Assembly: GCF_000090795.2 (NCBI RefSeq)
Contig: NW_003546366.1
Span: forward strand, 157,430 to 221,429
Reading direction: 5' to 3'
Origin: Amphimedon queenslandica
Lineage: Eukaryota > Porifera > Demospongiae > Haplosclerida > Niphatidae
Length of the DNA: 64,000 nucleotides
Every line of letters begins with the position of its first letter. The stretch's first letter is position 1. The position numbers were made by a program, and so were the translations under genes. Under the pieces are notes generated by a model that was not told the origin of the DNA, made no database searches, and worked only from the letters and a program-made list of their open reading frames with translations. Positions 27,310-41,200 of this stretch are shown here, piece by piece.

Positions 27310-28029
27310 TAATAAACAACTGTGCTAAGAAAATGTTTGTTCTATTGAAAGAAAGAATGACATTCACATACTTTCACTCTGGCAATGTGAAATGTTTTTT
27401 TTGCTTTTTTCATGAGAACAATGTTAAACCACTCTTGAAATATTATCAGTAGCTTTGCAGTGAAGGGAAGTTGAAGTTTTTATTTGTCCTCTACTATTGA
27501 GAGAATTGATGGTTGGAATTTCTTTTAAAAGCAACTTGGCAATTGCATATTTTAGATGGGAAAACAAAATTGGTATTTTGCTTCAAAGTTCATATTTATT
27601 TTGACTGTTATTTGAACTTGAGGTTATACCTACGTGCTTTAAATGATCAACAGCTCAATATGTACATGCTGCACTGCCACAGCATGATTCATAGCTATGG
27701 TCACACCACTTGACCTTAAATTGTAATCATTGTGTATAATACTATTAATAGGTCCAGACTCCACTGTTTGTGTGTGTATTACAAATAATAACAATTTGTT
27801 TGTTATTGCATCTGCTGACAGTGTGAGATAGTTTGTGTGCCAGCAATTCTCATAAGGGACCTTTGAATATTGTTAGCAGAGCCCTCCTTCCTCTTTGAAT
27901 CTGTTTAACAATACATTTTCTAGTTATAGTCCTGGGGCATGAATTAGCCTATACCATGCACCCTCCCTTTAAATATAACGAGCTGATGCTCCGATTATGC
28001 AAGACTAGGCAAGAAGAGGAGAGAGAGTG
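27310..28029. other. SRRT 3' UTR and intergenic spacer
   Basis: Starts with an AATAAA word directly after the SRRT stop (27308-27313 region). No further gene is recognised before the ABCA start. Confidence 0.5.
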
Positions 28030-30990
28030 ATGTGGCTGCTGAGAAAGATAGTGCTCTTTCTTTTGGTCCTAAAGAAGGATTTCATTTTGCAGGTGCGTGG
28101 GTGGGCTCCCTAGACTAAAGGTGGAGCTACCGCCATATCTATCTTTTTCTTTTTGTCTTCTTTAGTTTCGTCGTCCATTTATCAGTGTTGTGGAGTTATC
28201 CCTCCCTGCTGTTATAATTTTAGGAATTGTATTATTAAGGTGAAGAAGAAAAGTTGTTTATGTACTAAGTAGACTTTTATGTACATTTCTTTATCATTTT
28301 ACTCTCTCCCTTCTTTTCTAGAAATTTCCTACCACTTTTTAGAGTTAGAGAGCAGTGCTTTATAACTTTTGAGGCAGACCAGCTCTCAGTTCCGTTCACG
28401 GGACCTTACAATATTTATTACACTCCTAATGATACCAAAAGTGAGATTGCTTCTCTCTATTACAGTATTATGTGTCTCTATTATTCAGTGATTGCAGAAA
28501 TATTAAAATAGCCTCAAATAGGCATTTCTGTGAATAAACCGCCCACCAATCATTTTGTTTCATTCTTTTACTTTTGCACATTCTCAGCGAATCAATATGA
28601 AAACCAATTAGATATACTAGACCCACCAACATGACCCATGCTATTCTGCACTCTTTCATGTCTTTCAGACACTTTTCCTTTCTCTCATAGCTAATGAAAT
28701 AGCCAGAATAATCCAGTCACGGTTGCCCGGTAGCACACTGACTGGTTTTAGGACTGAAAATGAAATTATTCGACTGATAATGAATACAGAGAACCTGGAC
28801 AAAAGAGAAAGAGGTTGCTTTTATAATGGAGCTGGTAAGATTAGCTTTACTTCTAAGTAGTAGTAGTAGTAGGAATTAATTCACAATGTTACTAACAAAT
28901 ATTCCATCACATGCATTATTATATTTATTTTTCCCTCTCTAGCTATTGTATTTAATAATATCAGTGATACTGATGTTTCGTACACCCTGAGACTACGTCA
29001 TGAGACTCCGACTCTTAATCCAAGACTTAACCGTTGGTTTACCACCCTTAGGGCCCCTATAGCCGACCCTTCAGGCCCTCGTGTCTATGACAGGTTGGCT
29101 TCATTCTCATTACTAGTGTTGATGCTACTCATCTATTTGTTTCTCTAGTCCTTATTTTAACGAAGGGTTTCTTCACCTTCAACACATAGTCAGTCAGTCT
29201 TTGCTGCAAAATTTTACAGGGTCATGGCCTAATCTACCTGCACTGGAAATGAGGGTACATAGTAATTTATGCATGAGTATGTGTGTGTGTGTGTGTGTAT
29301 GCATTTTGTGATTCACTGTCTCTTATTGTAGCAATTTCCACACAAGTCGTTTGATGAGGACCAGTTTCTTCCAAACGTTGAATTCATTTTGCCGCTTTGT
29401 TTGATGGTCTCATTCTTTATATCAGTTGGACTCTTTACTAAGGTCAGTTCTGCATTTATACAGGGACCAAATAGGGGATTCGTGTGGAGGAATTGCAAAA
29501 TTAAAATTTAAAATGTAATCACCACCAATATCTGTATTATTTGTAGGAGCTTGTGCTAGAGAAAGAGTCCAGACTGCGTGAAAGCCTCAAAATGAATGGC
29601 CTCAGTAATGGGATGCTCTGGACTACCTGGTTCATTAAGCAGTTCTTGTTTCTTCTAGTGCCGGTGGTACTCGTTACCATATTGTTTAAATATGGCAACA
29701 TCTTTCCTAATTCCAATTTTGGGACACTGCTTATATTCATGATGGCCTACCTAGTGTCTCTACTCTCCTTTAGTTTCTTTATAAGGTAAAGGTAGGATGA
29801 GATAATGGTGAAGTATTTGTCCCCCCCCTCTCTCTCTCTTCTTTTCTCTCTCTTTCTCTCTCCCTCTCTCTCCTTCTCTCTCTTTCTCTCCCTCCCTCTC
29901 TCTCTTTTTCTCCCTCTCTTTCTCTCGCTCTCTTTCTATTTCTCTTTTTCTCTCTCTCTCTTTCCTCTTCCAGTGTGTGGTTCGATAATAGTCAGGTTGG
30001 CATGATGGCAGCTTTTGTATTTTGGTTTCTAACAGTCATACCTCATCTTTTTTATAATGATATACATAATAGGTAAGAAGAACATATCAAAATAATAAAT
30101 GACATGCTCTCTCTCTCTCTCTCCCTTTCAGTACACTGAAGCTCTTAGGTTGTATATTCCCTAATACCTGTATGGGGCTGGGCGTCTCCACTATAGCTTT
30201 ATTAGAAATGAGCGGAGAAGGTTTCCAGTTTATAGACTTCACGAGACCACTTAACTCAGAGGATCCTATTAATATGCATTATGTGACTGGTCTATTGCTC
30301 CTTGATAGTGTATTGTTCATGATTGTCTCTTGGTAAGCTATGGCTAGTATTTGTTTTAAGTTTATAAACTTTACTGAAGGTACATGAATGAGTGGAGGCC
30401 AGGACAATATGGAATACCAAGAAGATTCTATTTCCCTTTTGAAGTTTCATACTGGACCGGAAAGAAGAGCCAAAACTGCTGCACTTCAAAAGTNNNNNNN
30501 NNNNNNNNNNNNNNNNNNNNNNNNNNNNNNNNNNNNNNNNNNNNNNNNNNNNNNNNNNNNNNNNNNNNNNNNNNNNNNNNNNNNNNNNNNNNNNNNNNNN
30601 NNNNNNNNNNNNNNNNNNNNNNNNNNNNNNNNNNNNNNNNNNNNNNNNNNNNNNNNNNNNNNNNNNNNNNNNNNNNNNNNNNNNNNNNNNNNNNNNNNNN
30701 NNNNNNNNNNNNNNNNNNGAGCTAGGGCATGTACATTACTGTATAGCGGGAAATTTTGGAGGGGATTGAATTTGGCGTTTTGACAGTCATTTGCCAAAAT
30801 AAAAATTCACCATTTTGAGCCATTATGCGCATGCTCAATGACACGTGGCCACAAATTTGCCAAAATTAAAAATCCACCAATCACCAAAGTTTAGCAATTT
30901 GCCAAATTTTAGCTCCTCCAAAATTTTCCGCTATACGGTAAGTTATTTTTAATGTCATTGTCACTTTAATTATTGAGATAGAGAAAGAGA

Positions 30991-31041
<51 letters not shown>

Positions 31042-34000
31042 CTTACTGCTGCTTCTTTTTAGGGTTCTGTATGTCCTAGCCAGCATAGTCAGCTTGAGGA
31101 GGATGTGGAAGGCAAGGCTGATGGTTCTAATGATGGTAGCTCTACACATGAAGAAATATCTGACCTTGAAGCTGGGATTGATATCAAGGGACTTGTGAAA
31201 AAATTTAAAGTAAATTAATTAAAAATATTAATCATATTTAATAAAATTAATTCATAATTAGTATCAGGGTATTATATTTTATTATTGTTCATCATCATAA
31301 TCATCATTATTTTTAGGCAAAGGAATATTCAAGGACTGAGATCACTGCTGTTGATAATTTATACTTCAAAGTCTACAAAGGTCAGATAACTGCACTACTG
31401 GGTCACAATGGAGCAGGAAAGACCACCACAATGTCCATACTCACCGGTCTATTCCCACCAAACAGTGGATCAGCTTATATCAAAGGACTCAGTATTGTGA
31501 ATGATATCGATCTTATAAGAAGAAACCTCGGGATATGCCCTCAGCATAATGTACTCTTTGATAGACTCACTGTATCAGAGCATCTCTACTTCTTTGCAAG
31601 ACTAAGGGTATAGTAGAGCTTATGTGTATAATATATGATGTTTATAGCACAAAATTTGCAAGAGCTGTAAATTTCACAGATTTGCCAAATTTAGTTGCAG
31701 ATTTAATTTTCACATATTTACATTGTATGCCATCTAGTAGTCATCTTGTACTGTGATAATTTCATTTTCACGGGAATAATTTTTGTGAATTTAAAAAAAT
31801 TGTAAACTCCGTGAAATTTACAGCCCTTAAAAATTTTGCACTATACGGTATATGTATATAAAGTTTAATAAATTTATTTATTTTATGTGTATAATTTTTT
31901 AAAGGGTGTTCCTGGTTCTTCTATTAAGAAAGCTGTGTCCTCGATAATTTCAGATCTTCACCTGGAGGCTAGAAAAGATTACAAAGCAAATGAACTCTCC
32001 GGTGGATATAAGAGGAAACTATGGTTAGAGAAATTATGTTCTTACTTCTTTTATTCTTCATCTCTCTCTCTCTCTCTTTATTGTATTTTTCATTTCAGTC
32101 TTGCTATAGCATTGGTGGGTGATCCTGATATACTGATATTAGATGAGCCAACAAGTGGTATGGACCATAACAGTCGCTTGTTGACGTGGCAGATATTGGA
32201 ACAGAAAAAAGAGCAAAACAAAACAATATTAATATCAACTCATTCACTGTAAGGCATACTGTATGATTGCTTATTGCTACTCCCTCTTTCTTTTTCCTTC
32301 TCCCTTTTTCTTTCTCTTTTTCCTCTCTCTCTCTCTCTCCCCATCTCTCTCTCTCTCTAAGTGATGACACTGAAAAGGCCACTAGACTAGCCATTATGGT
32401 TGAAGGGAAGCTAGCTTGTAGTGGCAGCCCTGCTTGGCTCAAGAAAAGGTTTGTCAAAGATATCCATTGCTATATGAATAGTGACATTGGATTACTGTAT
32501 GTTAACAATGAATTACAATGTATATTATCATTACAGGTATGGTGTTGGTTATAATTTGAGGATTGCATTAAATGAAAGGGCACCACGAGCTCAAGTGGAT
32601 GAGCTCATTAAGCGACACATAAGGGGATCTGAACCTGTCACAATAGGGGCTGAAACTCAGTGTCTCCTACCACTTGATAAAATTGGAAAATTTGCAGACC
32701 TTTTCACCGAATTAGAAAGTAAAATGATCATATAGTATGTAAATGTCATGACTTTATTTTTTGTCTTTTTCTTTGGAGGATTTGGGACAGAGTTGGGTAT
32801 AGTCAGTTTTAGCATACAAGAGAATAAAATGGAGGACGTCTTTATCAAAGTTGGACAGGGAGAGAACAAATCATGGTACTACCTAGATATTATAACTGTT
32901 ATTATTCAGTATTATATTTAAACTGTGTGTATATTAATTATTTATTTTCATTAAACTATATTATTTTTTTAAGGAATGCTCAAGTTCGGTTGTTGTCAAC
33001 AACGTATTCACGGTCCAGAGTAGTTCCAGGTCATCCCCCAATACTTCCTTTGAGCCAGTCACTAAACAGCATTGACTTGAATACCTGGGCATTCCAAGGT
33101 ACTCCACCTACTAAGGACTAAATATACCATATAGTGGGAAATATTGGAGGGGCTAAATTTGGTGAAATATTACTAAATTTTGGTGGTTAACGGATTTCAA
33201 TTTGGTAAATTTGTGGCCATGTGCCATTGAGCATGTGTAATGTGTATAATGGCTCAAATGGTGGGTTTTATTTTGGCGAATGGCTATCAAATGCCAAATT
33301 CTCCAAATTTAATCCCCTCCAAAATTTCCCGCTATACAGTATTATGCTATTAGTATTGTTTTTTAAGAGCATGCACTCTAATTCATGTACATGTTGGGTG
33401 CTATTATTTATCATTTTTTAGGTACTACTCCGTATAGTGATGGTTTCTCCCAGTCTGGTGCTTCTAACTATTTCCCTCCTCCTCCTGTTGAATGTGATGA
33501 TAATGACAGTTGGCTAGAAGAGCAGGACATGTCCACTACTTTAGGTAATCGAGTGTTTTGTTTAATGAGGCAGTTTTTGAAAGGTTGACTATGAAATCAC
33601 TCCAAATTTTTTATTACATTTTCTGATGCATATTGATGTATTTATGCTGTGTAGAAAGTTTGAGCTGATTCCGAGTTCACATTCTAGAGTTATGAGCACT
33701 CTTTCTAAACTAGCAGATTTTGAGAAAAAAGCATGGACTATAGCCCATGGTTTTTTCAAAAAAATGGTTCCGAAATCACCCCCAATTTTTATTACATTTT
33801 TTGATGCATATTGATGTCCTTATGCTGTGTAAAAAGCTTGAGGTGATTCTGAGCTCAAATTCTAGAGTTATGAGCACTTTTTCAAAACTAGCAGATTTTG
33901 AGAAAAAAGCATGTTGATGTATTTATGCTGTGTAAAAATTTCGAGCCGATTCTGGGGACAAATTTCGGAGTTTATGAGTGATTTTTAGCTTAATGTTAGT

Positions 34001-37000
34001 ATATTTTTTTTAAAGCATCCTTCAATTAAATATGGGTCTCTTTCTCTAGATCAACCTGCTGGATTCCCAGCATTGGATCAGAGTAGAATATCAACCAGTC
34101 AGCTAGCTGTACACCGTAGATCAGATGTTAGGTCTCCTCCTATTGCTGGTATGGAAGTGTTAAAGGAGGAGGAGGAGGAAGAAGAGGAGGAGGAGGGAAA
34201 AAAAGGAGAAGAAATGGTAGATGGAGCAGTCGTTCTTTTTATACCGGTTCCTGCTGATAGACCAAGGAATAAACGAGTAATGGAGTTGGCTGGTGGTGAA
34301 CGGACTCCTGTACCTCTTATAAGTAGAAGTCGTGCATCCTCCATAAGTAATATAAGCACGGGATCCATTATAAGACCAAGTATAATCCAAGATCTCAACT
34401 TACCTGTGGAGGAAGAGAGTGACATTGAGACAGAAAGGAAAGGGATAGTGAGGCCTTTCATTCGGAGTGTAAAGGGTTGCTTAACTCGTAAGTTAATTAT
34501 GTGTACATGTACATGTAAGTATTTTACATTAACACTATCTATTGTTATTATTATAATATGTGAATTTTATGTACGCATATACATACTATAAAGAACAGTA
34601 TAATTATAAGCAGGTATACATTTTGCGTTAACTATATTCACGTGCTAAATTGTCACGCCCTAGTACAGTCTGCATTATTCTCATAAAAGTGGGTGCTACT
34701 TTGATTCTTGCTGTTAGTAGAAGAGGACATGCTATCTTTAATTGTCCTTGCCTTTTCTTTGTCTCTGCTCTCCCTCTCCCCATCATGTGAGGGAGTTTTT
34801 GAGGGGAAATTCACGACAGACCAAGGCTCAAACTGCGAATGGAAAGAAGTGAATCACAATCCTACCAGTGTTGCATTCCTGTTGGAGTGCTCGTGCAAGT
34901 CTGCAACTGATGGAAAATTTTTTGAATATTCTTGTGAGTATGAAGGGAATCCTCACGACTGCGAGTATTTCGATAAAACTGGAGGAGCCCCGAGGTTCTT
35001 TCATCAAATTGCAAACTACTTCAAAGGTGAGGAGAAACGGTAGATATTTAACGTCGTTTTTTTATTTAAATTATTGTCGTCTTTTTTTATTTTTAGAGAG
35101 ATCTCATGCTTGTTTAGCAGACTCAGTTGATGTGAGCAAGGTTACAAAAATATGCAGTAACATGTCAACTCACCTACTGACAAGGAGAGAAGCTGGTAAA
35201 GGAAGAAATGGTGATCCAAAGAGATGCAGCAACGAGGGAAGTAGAAAAAGGAGAGAACTTTGAGATTACTAGGAACTATACTTCAAAGATGCTTATATTA
35301 TTATTATTTATGAAAAATAAGATAATAATATCAAGATATAATGTTTTTTATAGTTCTTCATGTTTTTTGTTGCAGCCTGATGGATCAATCCCATCAAGTA
35401 CTCTTCTTTTCATTATGACTGGCCCCACTCCAGCTGTACATGTTCTTGTGTAGTTTGCAGCATCAAATTCTAGTACTGAGCAGGCCTCTACTTGATCCCC
35501 TGCAATATCAATAAAACTCATCAACACGTCACGTGGCATTAGAAACTATTCTTATCTCTCTTGCTCAGTTAACGACTGATTTGTCTTACTTTCAAAAATT
35601 GTTATAATCTCCTTAAAGAATTTTTCCCTATTGACTTGGACATCAAAGCAGTTATGTTCTGGGTTTCCACTGTAGAGGCAGCCGTATTTTTGTGTGTGTC
35701 TGTCCATTGTCTTGCACTCACAATCAATGAAGAGTGCTGCTATTGACTGATGGTCGTGTGCCTCAACATAATGACAGACCGATCCACTCGGTGTCTTGAA
35801 CTCTATTGACTCTTCTGGATCTTGTGCATGAAACTCAATATTTTCCTCGTCGTACTCTTCATGGCCTTGTGATAGAGCACTGGATATAAAGAGAACTAGG
35901 ATCAACCAGGCCTTCATAGTGTGAGTGATAGAGATGGGGATGGAAATGGGTGGAAAAGAGCTTGGGTGGAAATGTGCAATCATGAATAAAGGATTGAATA
36001 TTCATAGTCCACTAGAACTGCTACACATCATCATCACATTGTGCACCTTATCACATGTCAATCTACTGATTATCATATCAGTCTAACTAAAAGTGGGCAC
36101 GTTCATTGAGCAATGGAGTCAAGCTTTACTACTCTTAGCCTTTTCATACTATTCCTCTCTTTTGGTTCCCTTGTCCTCTCTGATGGTGATGATGATTACA
36201 CTGGTGTCTTTAACATGAAGGCCGGCTCAGACTGTAAATACAACGTGATGCATTTTGATGAAGATGGGATTGTTGGTTTCCGTGTTCAGTGCTCTTGCCC
36301 TGGCACCCATAAAAGACTCACTTACTCTTGTGCTTATTTTGGAAAGCCCAACATCTGTCCTGGCTTTAATGAGACCTCAATTGCTAGGGCAAACTTTTAC
36401 TCTGAGCTAGCAAGCTATGTGAAAGGTAAGAGAGAGAAAGAAAGAGAGAGGGGAAGATATAAAATAGATGTAAGTGAAGAAAAGGAGGCATAATATTATA
36501 GACTCTTAATTTATCTCTTCAGGCTATGGTGGTCATGGATGCAGTAGTAAAGAGATTCAAGCTGACAGAGTTACAACAATTTGCAAGGGGACACCTCTCG
36601 TTTTAAAGAGGACTATAGAAATCAATGGAGATGATCCAAGACTTTGCAATAAAAGACATTCTGAACTTTAAAATAAATATATTACATGATTATTATTATT
36701 ATATCTTGATCTCAATAAATATAACTTTAAAATAGCAACTAAAAGTATAATTCGACTTCCCGTGCTTGCGTAGGCGGGTACTAAGCAACATAGCAATTAA
36801 TCAATGTTTTGTTACTATTTTTAGTAACAGCCTAATAGGTCTCGTAATAATTACATTGTTTTATTCACAGGTTTTAATCATGCAACCGGAAAGTGGCTAC
36901 AGCAGTATCGTGCAATCCTCACTAAACGGGCCATTCACTTCAAGCGGTTTTATATAGGAGCCGTGTGTCAGCTCTTGCCACTTTTTATAATCATATGCAG

Positions 37001-38186
37001 TTTGGTCATTTCTGAAACTCTTGTGTCCCAGTATCACAGCGACAGAAGCTTTCATTTGACGCTAGAGAAGGCATCACTGACTGATAATAGAACAATCTTT
37101 CATGCAGCATTTGTGAACCAGTCCTTGCCATTTGAGGTAGGAACTACATACATGTAATTTTAATACCAAAAATAATCTATTAAGAATGAACGACCTTATA
37201 TGGTCAAGACTGAGTTAAGCACATTGAGCTGGCTCACTTTTATGATGGAGATGATACCGAAATCCCAACATAACTGTAAATTTGTCTTCCCCGCAAAAAA
37301 GAGCTAATTTGGAATGACTAAAATACATAATATTATTTTTATATTAATTATTTTTTCTCATTTTATTCATAGGATCTTTTGGGTAAATTTGGTACAACTG
37401 ATGTGTTGAACTATACACGTCAGATTATTAATATCAAGGAGAATACTAATGACAACAGAAATGCCAGTCGGTGCTGCTCATATCATTATCAAATATTAGA
37501 CAAATATTGTGCAACTTTGGATAAGGTGAGGAATTTTATGTAATAGAATTTTAATTATGATTTGTATGCTTAATTTTAATGGTCTTTGGCCCGATTTTGG
37601 ACCAACTTTAACAATTATTTCATAAACAATCCAATTATGACCAAAATAAGCTCAAACTTTCTACACAACTTAAGTACATGTATACATATCAGAAAAATAC
37701 ATAAAAGCAAAAAATTTTTCTCCTGCCTATTTTTGAGGAATTTCTGAGGAAACTTAAATTTTGCAATTTGAACTTTTTAATTTTGTCATTGATACCATTA
37801 TATTTTTAGGATGAATTAATGTCTGTATGTAGAGATGTGGAGGATTTTGGGTATTCACAATGTCTTGACCGATGCTTAAAGTTAGCGTCAATTAATTAAT
37901 TTATAATGTTAAAATTATGTTAATTATTATCCCTTTAATAGCTGTTGCAATGCTACAAGGAATCGACTTCCATCCTGCACTAATCCAAGATATCAAATAA
38001 TAGACAGTAACTACCCGTACACCCCAGCATCAGAATACTGCCCTGTACCTCCTAAAGTATCACTGGTATCATAATAATACATTTAAATGCACTCATTTAT
38101 TATAACTTATAGTTATATATCATTGATATTCATAGTAATGGTTAATAATAATGTGAAAACATGCAACAAAATTAATTTCCTTATTA

Positions 38187-38217
<31 letters not shown>

Positions 38218-41200
38218 CACTACTATTATAGGAAGATTATTCTGATCCTGTTGGCCCACTTGATGACATCAATACATTTGTAGCAGAGCACCTTCTGTCA
38301 CTCCAGGACTCTGACCCCTCCTTTTATAGAACTGTACTTGGAGGATTCACCGTTTCATCTCGTGCACCCACTCACTCAGTTTGTGGGTGTGAGGAAACCG
38401 AAGGAGTTTGTACGAGTTCTTTAAAGAAAGTTGAATTTTTAAATTCGGTTCCTCTCCGTCAAAACTGCTCTAATATCCTCTCCATTCCTTACTTTTGTAG
38501 TGACAATGAGACTTTCCTTGGCATAACATTACAGTCTGATTTCAGCCAGATATTGGAATATACCATACAGCAATCTTCTCTTAGCATTGACAATAATACT
38601 GATAATGATATATGCGAGATGTATCCAGCTACTGGTGGATCACCGTTATTACAGGCCACTGATTGCATAAGTATCATCAACGGTTTGAATAGCAGTGGTT
38701 GTATAACTATTAACAATAATCCTTTGTCGACTGTCTGTGTTGACATTAGCTGCTCTGATTGCAGTGTCTCTAGTAGCATTAGCTCACAGTATGGTCATTG
38801 TAATACTTGGAAAGATGAGGAGAATTATGAACCTGTCATTACGCTGTGGTATAACAACCAGGTAATAACGAATATAATTATAAAACAGACCTATTAATGC
38901 TAAAGTAATTGATTGCTGTATGTTTTGTCTCAACACCTTTTTTGCAAGTATTTATAATAATATTTTTGTTATTTTTTTTATCTTAGGCTTATCATCTTTC
39001 TCCTTCTCTTCTTAACACTCTCCACAATCTCTACCTCCATTCCTCTGGATATGGCAATAAGTCCATTAATGTACACAACCATCCACTCCCCCGTCATCCC
39101 TCTAGTACACTGGACACTGCTTCCATTGACATCATTACTTTTGCTGTCGGTATTTTGTCAATGTTTGGATACTGCTTCCTCCTAGCTAGCATGTCTCTCT
39201 TTATTGTACAAGAGAAGTCATCAATGGTATGAAATAAATAAATGCATTCATGTCCTTATAAAGGAGAAGAATATTGATTGATGCTATTGTCAATGTATTT
39301 GCTTATTATTGTTAACCTTTTTACTTTTTACTTGTCCTGTTTTTAGGCTAAGCACTTACAATTGTCATCCGGCTTAAGGTTGTCTGCTTACTGGCTTGCT
39401 AACTTTACCTGGGATCTCATCACTTGTCTCTTGCCTGTATCTTTCACTATTGTTATTTTTGCTGTCGGGCAGATATGGGTCGAGCAATATTCTGGTTACA
39501 CTCTAGCTGCTGTAGCTAGTATTTTTGTAATGGTGTGTTGGGCCCAGATTCCAGCGATTTACCTCCTCTCGCTTCCTTTCAAAGATATATACACGGCTTA
39601 CACTTCGTTATTTCTGATACTATTCATTCTTTCATTTTCCTCAATGTCCATTACATATGTCATTGGGCCTCTATCTGGCTACAGAGACACCGAAGACATT
39701 CTCCATTATATATTCCTCATTAATCCCAGCTATGGGCTAGCTACGTCTCTAAGTGACTTGTACACTAATTCTGTTGTGAGGAGCGTATGCACTTCTTCCA
39801 GCACTGCTTACATCATATGCGCTCAGAGTGAAGCAAGATATACCGACAATCCATTTCGATTTTCAAGGCCAGGGGTTGGCGCTGTATTAGTGTATTTTTT
39901 TGTTGAGGGAATCCTCTATTTTTCTCTAACTTTATTGGTCGACCATTACAATCAGATCAAGCAGTATATACTGAAGAGAAGAGGGGTCACATCTCAGAAG
40001 ATGGTGGAGAAAGCAGTTGAGGAAAACAGGAGATTACTTAAAAGTCGAGAACTCCAGAGAAATATGTCTATCTGGAGAAGAGATGCAGAGAGAGTTGGAG
40101 GGAGCTCACTCGCATTAAGTCAACGGTTTCCTTCTGGGCCTCTCCTTGATGGCAGTGCCTGGAGAGGAATTAGTGATGCTGTCCAACCGCCTAAGAGCAG
40201 AGGCAAAGTCAATGAGGATGACTCTGTCAAGAAAGAGAAGGTATTTGTTAACAATTTATTGCAGAGAGGCGAAGTCCCTAAAGATTGCACAGTAGCCATT
40301 GGACGCTTATCGAAATATTACAACAATAGCTTTTTGGATCAAGTCAAAAGTGCTTGGAAGTTCGAGCCGCTGAGAGAAGCTGCAGTCCAAGACATGAACA
40401 TTGCCCTGTATGAGAGACAGTGCTTTGGTCTACTGGGATATAACGGAGCAGGGAAATCTACTACTTTTAAAATGTTGTGTGGAGAAATATCAGCAACTAC
40501 TGGGACGGCACTCATAGCTGGCTATGATATAAGGTACATAAAATTAACCACTCTCTTCTTTTATCTTTTTCCATAGGACACAGCTTCGTGCAGTACAGAG
40601 GAAAATTGGCTACTGTCCTCAATTTGATGCACTCATAGAGACACTGACTGGTAGAGAAACCTTGACTTTGTTTGCCAGATTGAGAGGAATAGAAGAAAAG
40701 AGGATAAAAGATGAAGTTTCGTCACTAATTGATAAAATAGGGTTGAGAGATCATGCTGACAAACAATGCTGGAAATATAGGTAATTTAAACTAATAAAGC
40801 TTACTTATTCAAATTATTCATAGTATAGGATGTGTTTAAACTCATTTATATTATTTTTTAATCATTTTTTGCAGTGGTGGAAACAGACGTAAGCTAAGCA
40901 CAGCAATAGCCTTGCTTGGGAACCCTCCTGTCATACTGCTGGATGAGCCAACCTCCGGAATGGACATTAAAACTAAACGGGACTTTATTAATACTCTGAG
41001 CCGAATAATTAAAGAAGAAAATAAGACAGTTATATTCTCATCTCATAGGTAAATATCGACTTGTTACGGCCTTATTATTTTTATCATTTTTAGTATGAGT
41101 GAGTGCGAGTCTCTATGCAACAGAATTGGTATAATGATCAATGGAGAGTTTAGAGTTATCGGCTCTACAGAAAAACTGAGGAGCAAGTGAGCTATAAAAT

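Noticed and set aside
29805-30005. Ser/Leu/Phe-rich frame in the CT tract
   Set aside because: Low-complexity intron sequence between ABCA exons.
34097-34461. Minus-strand Ser-rich frame opposite the ABCA linker
   Set aside because: Shadow of the conserved coding strand (poly-Glu read as poly-Ser).
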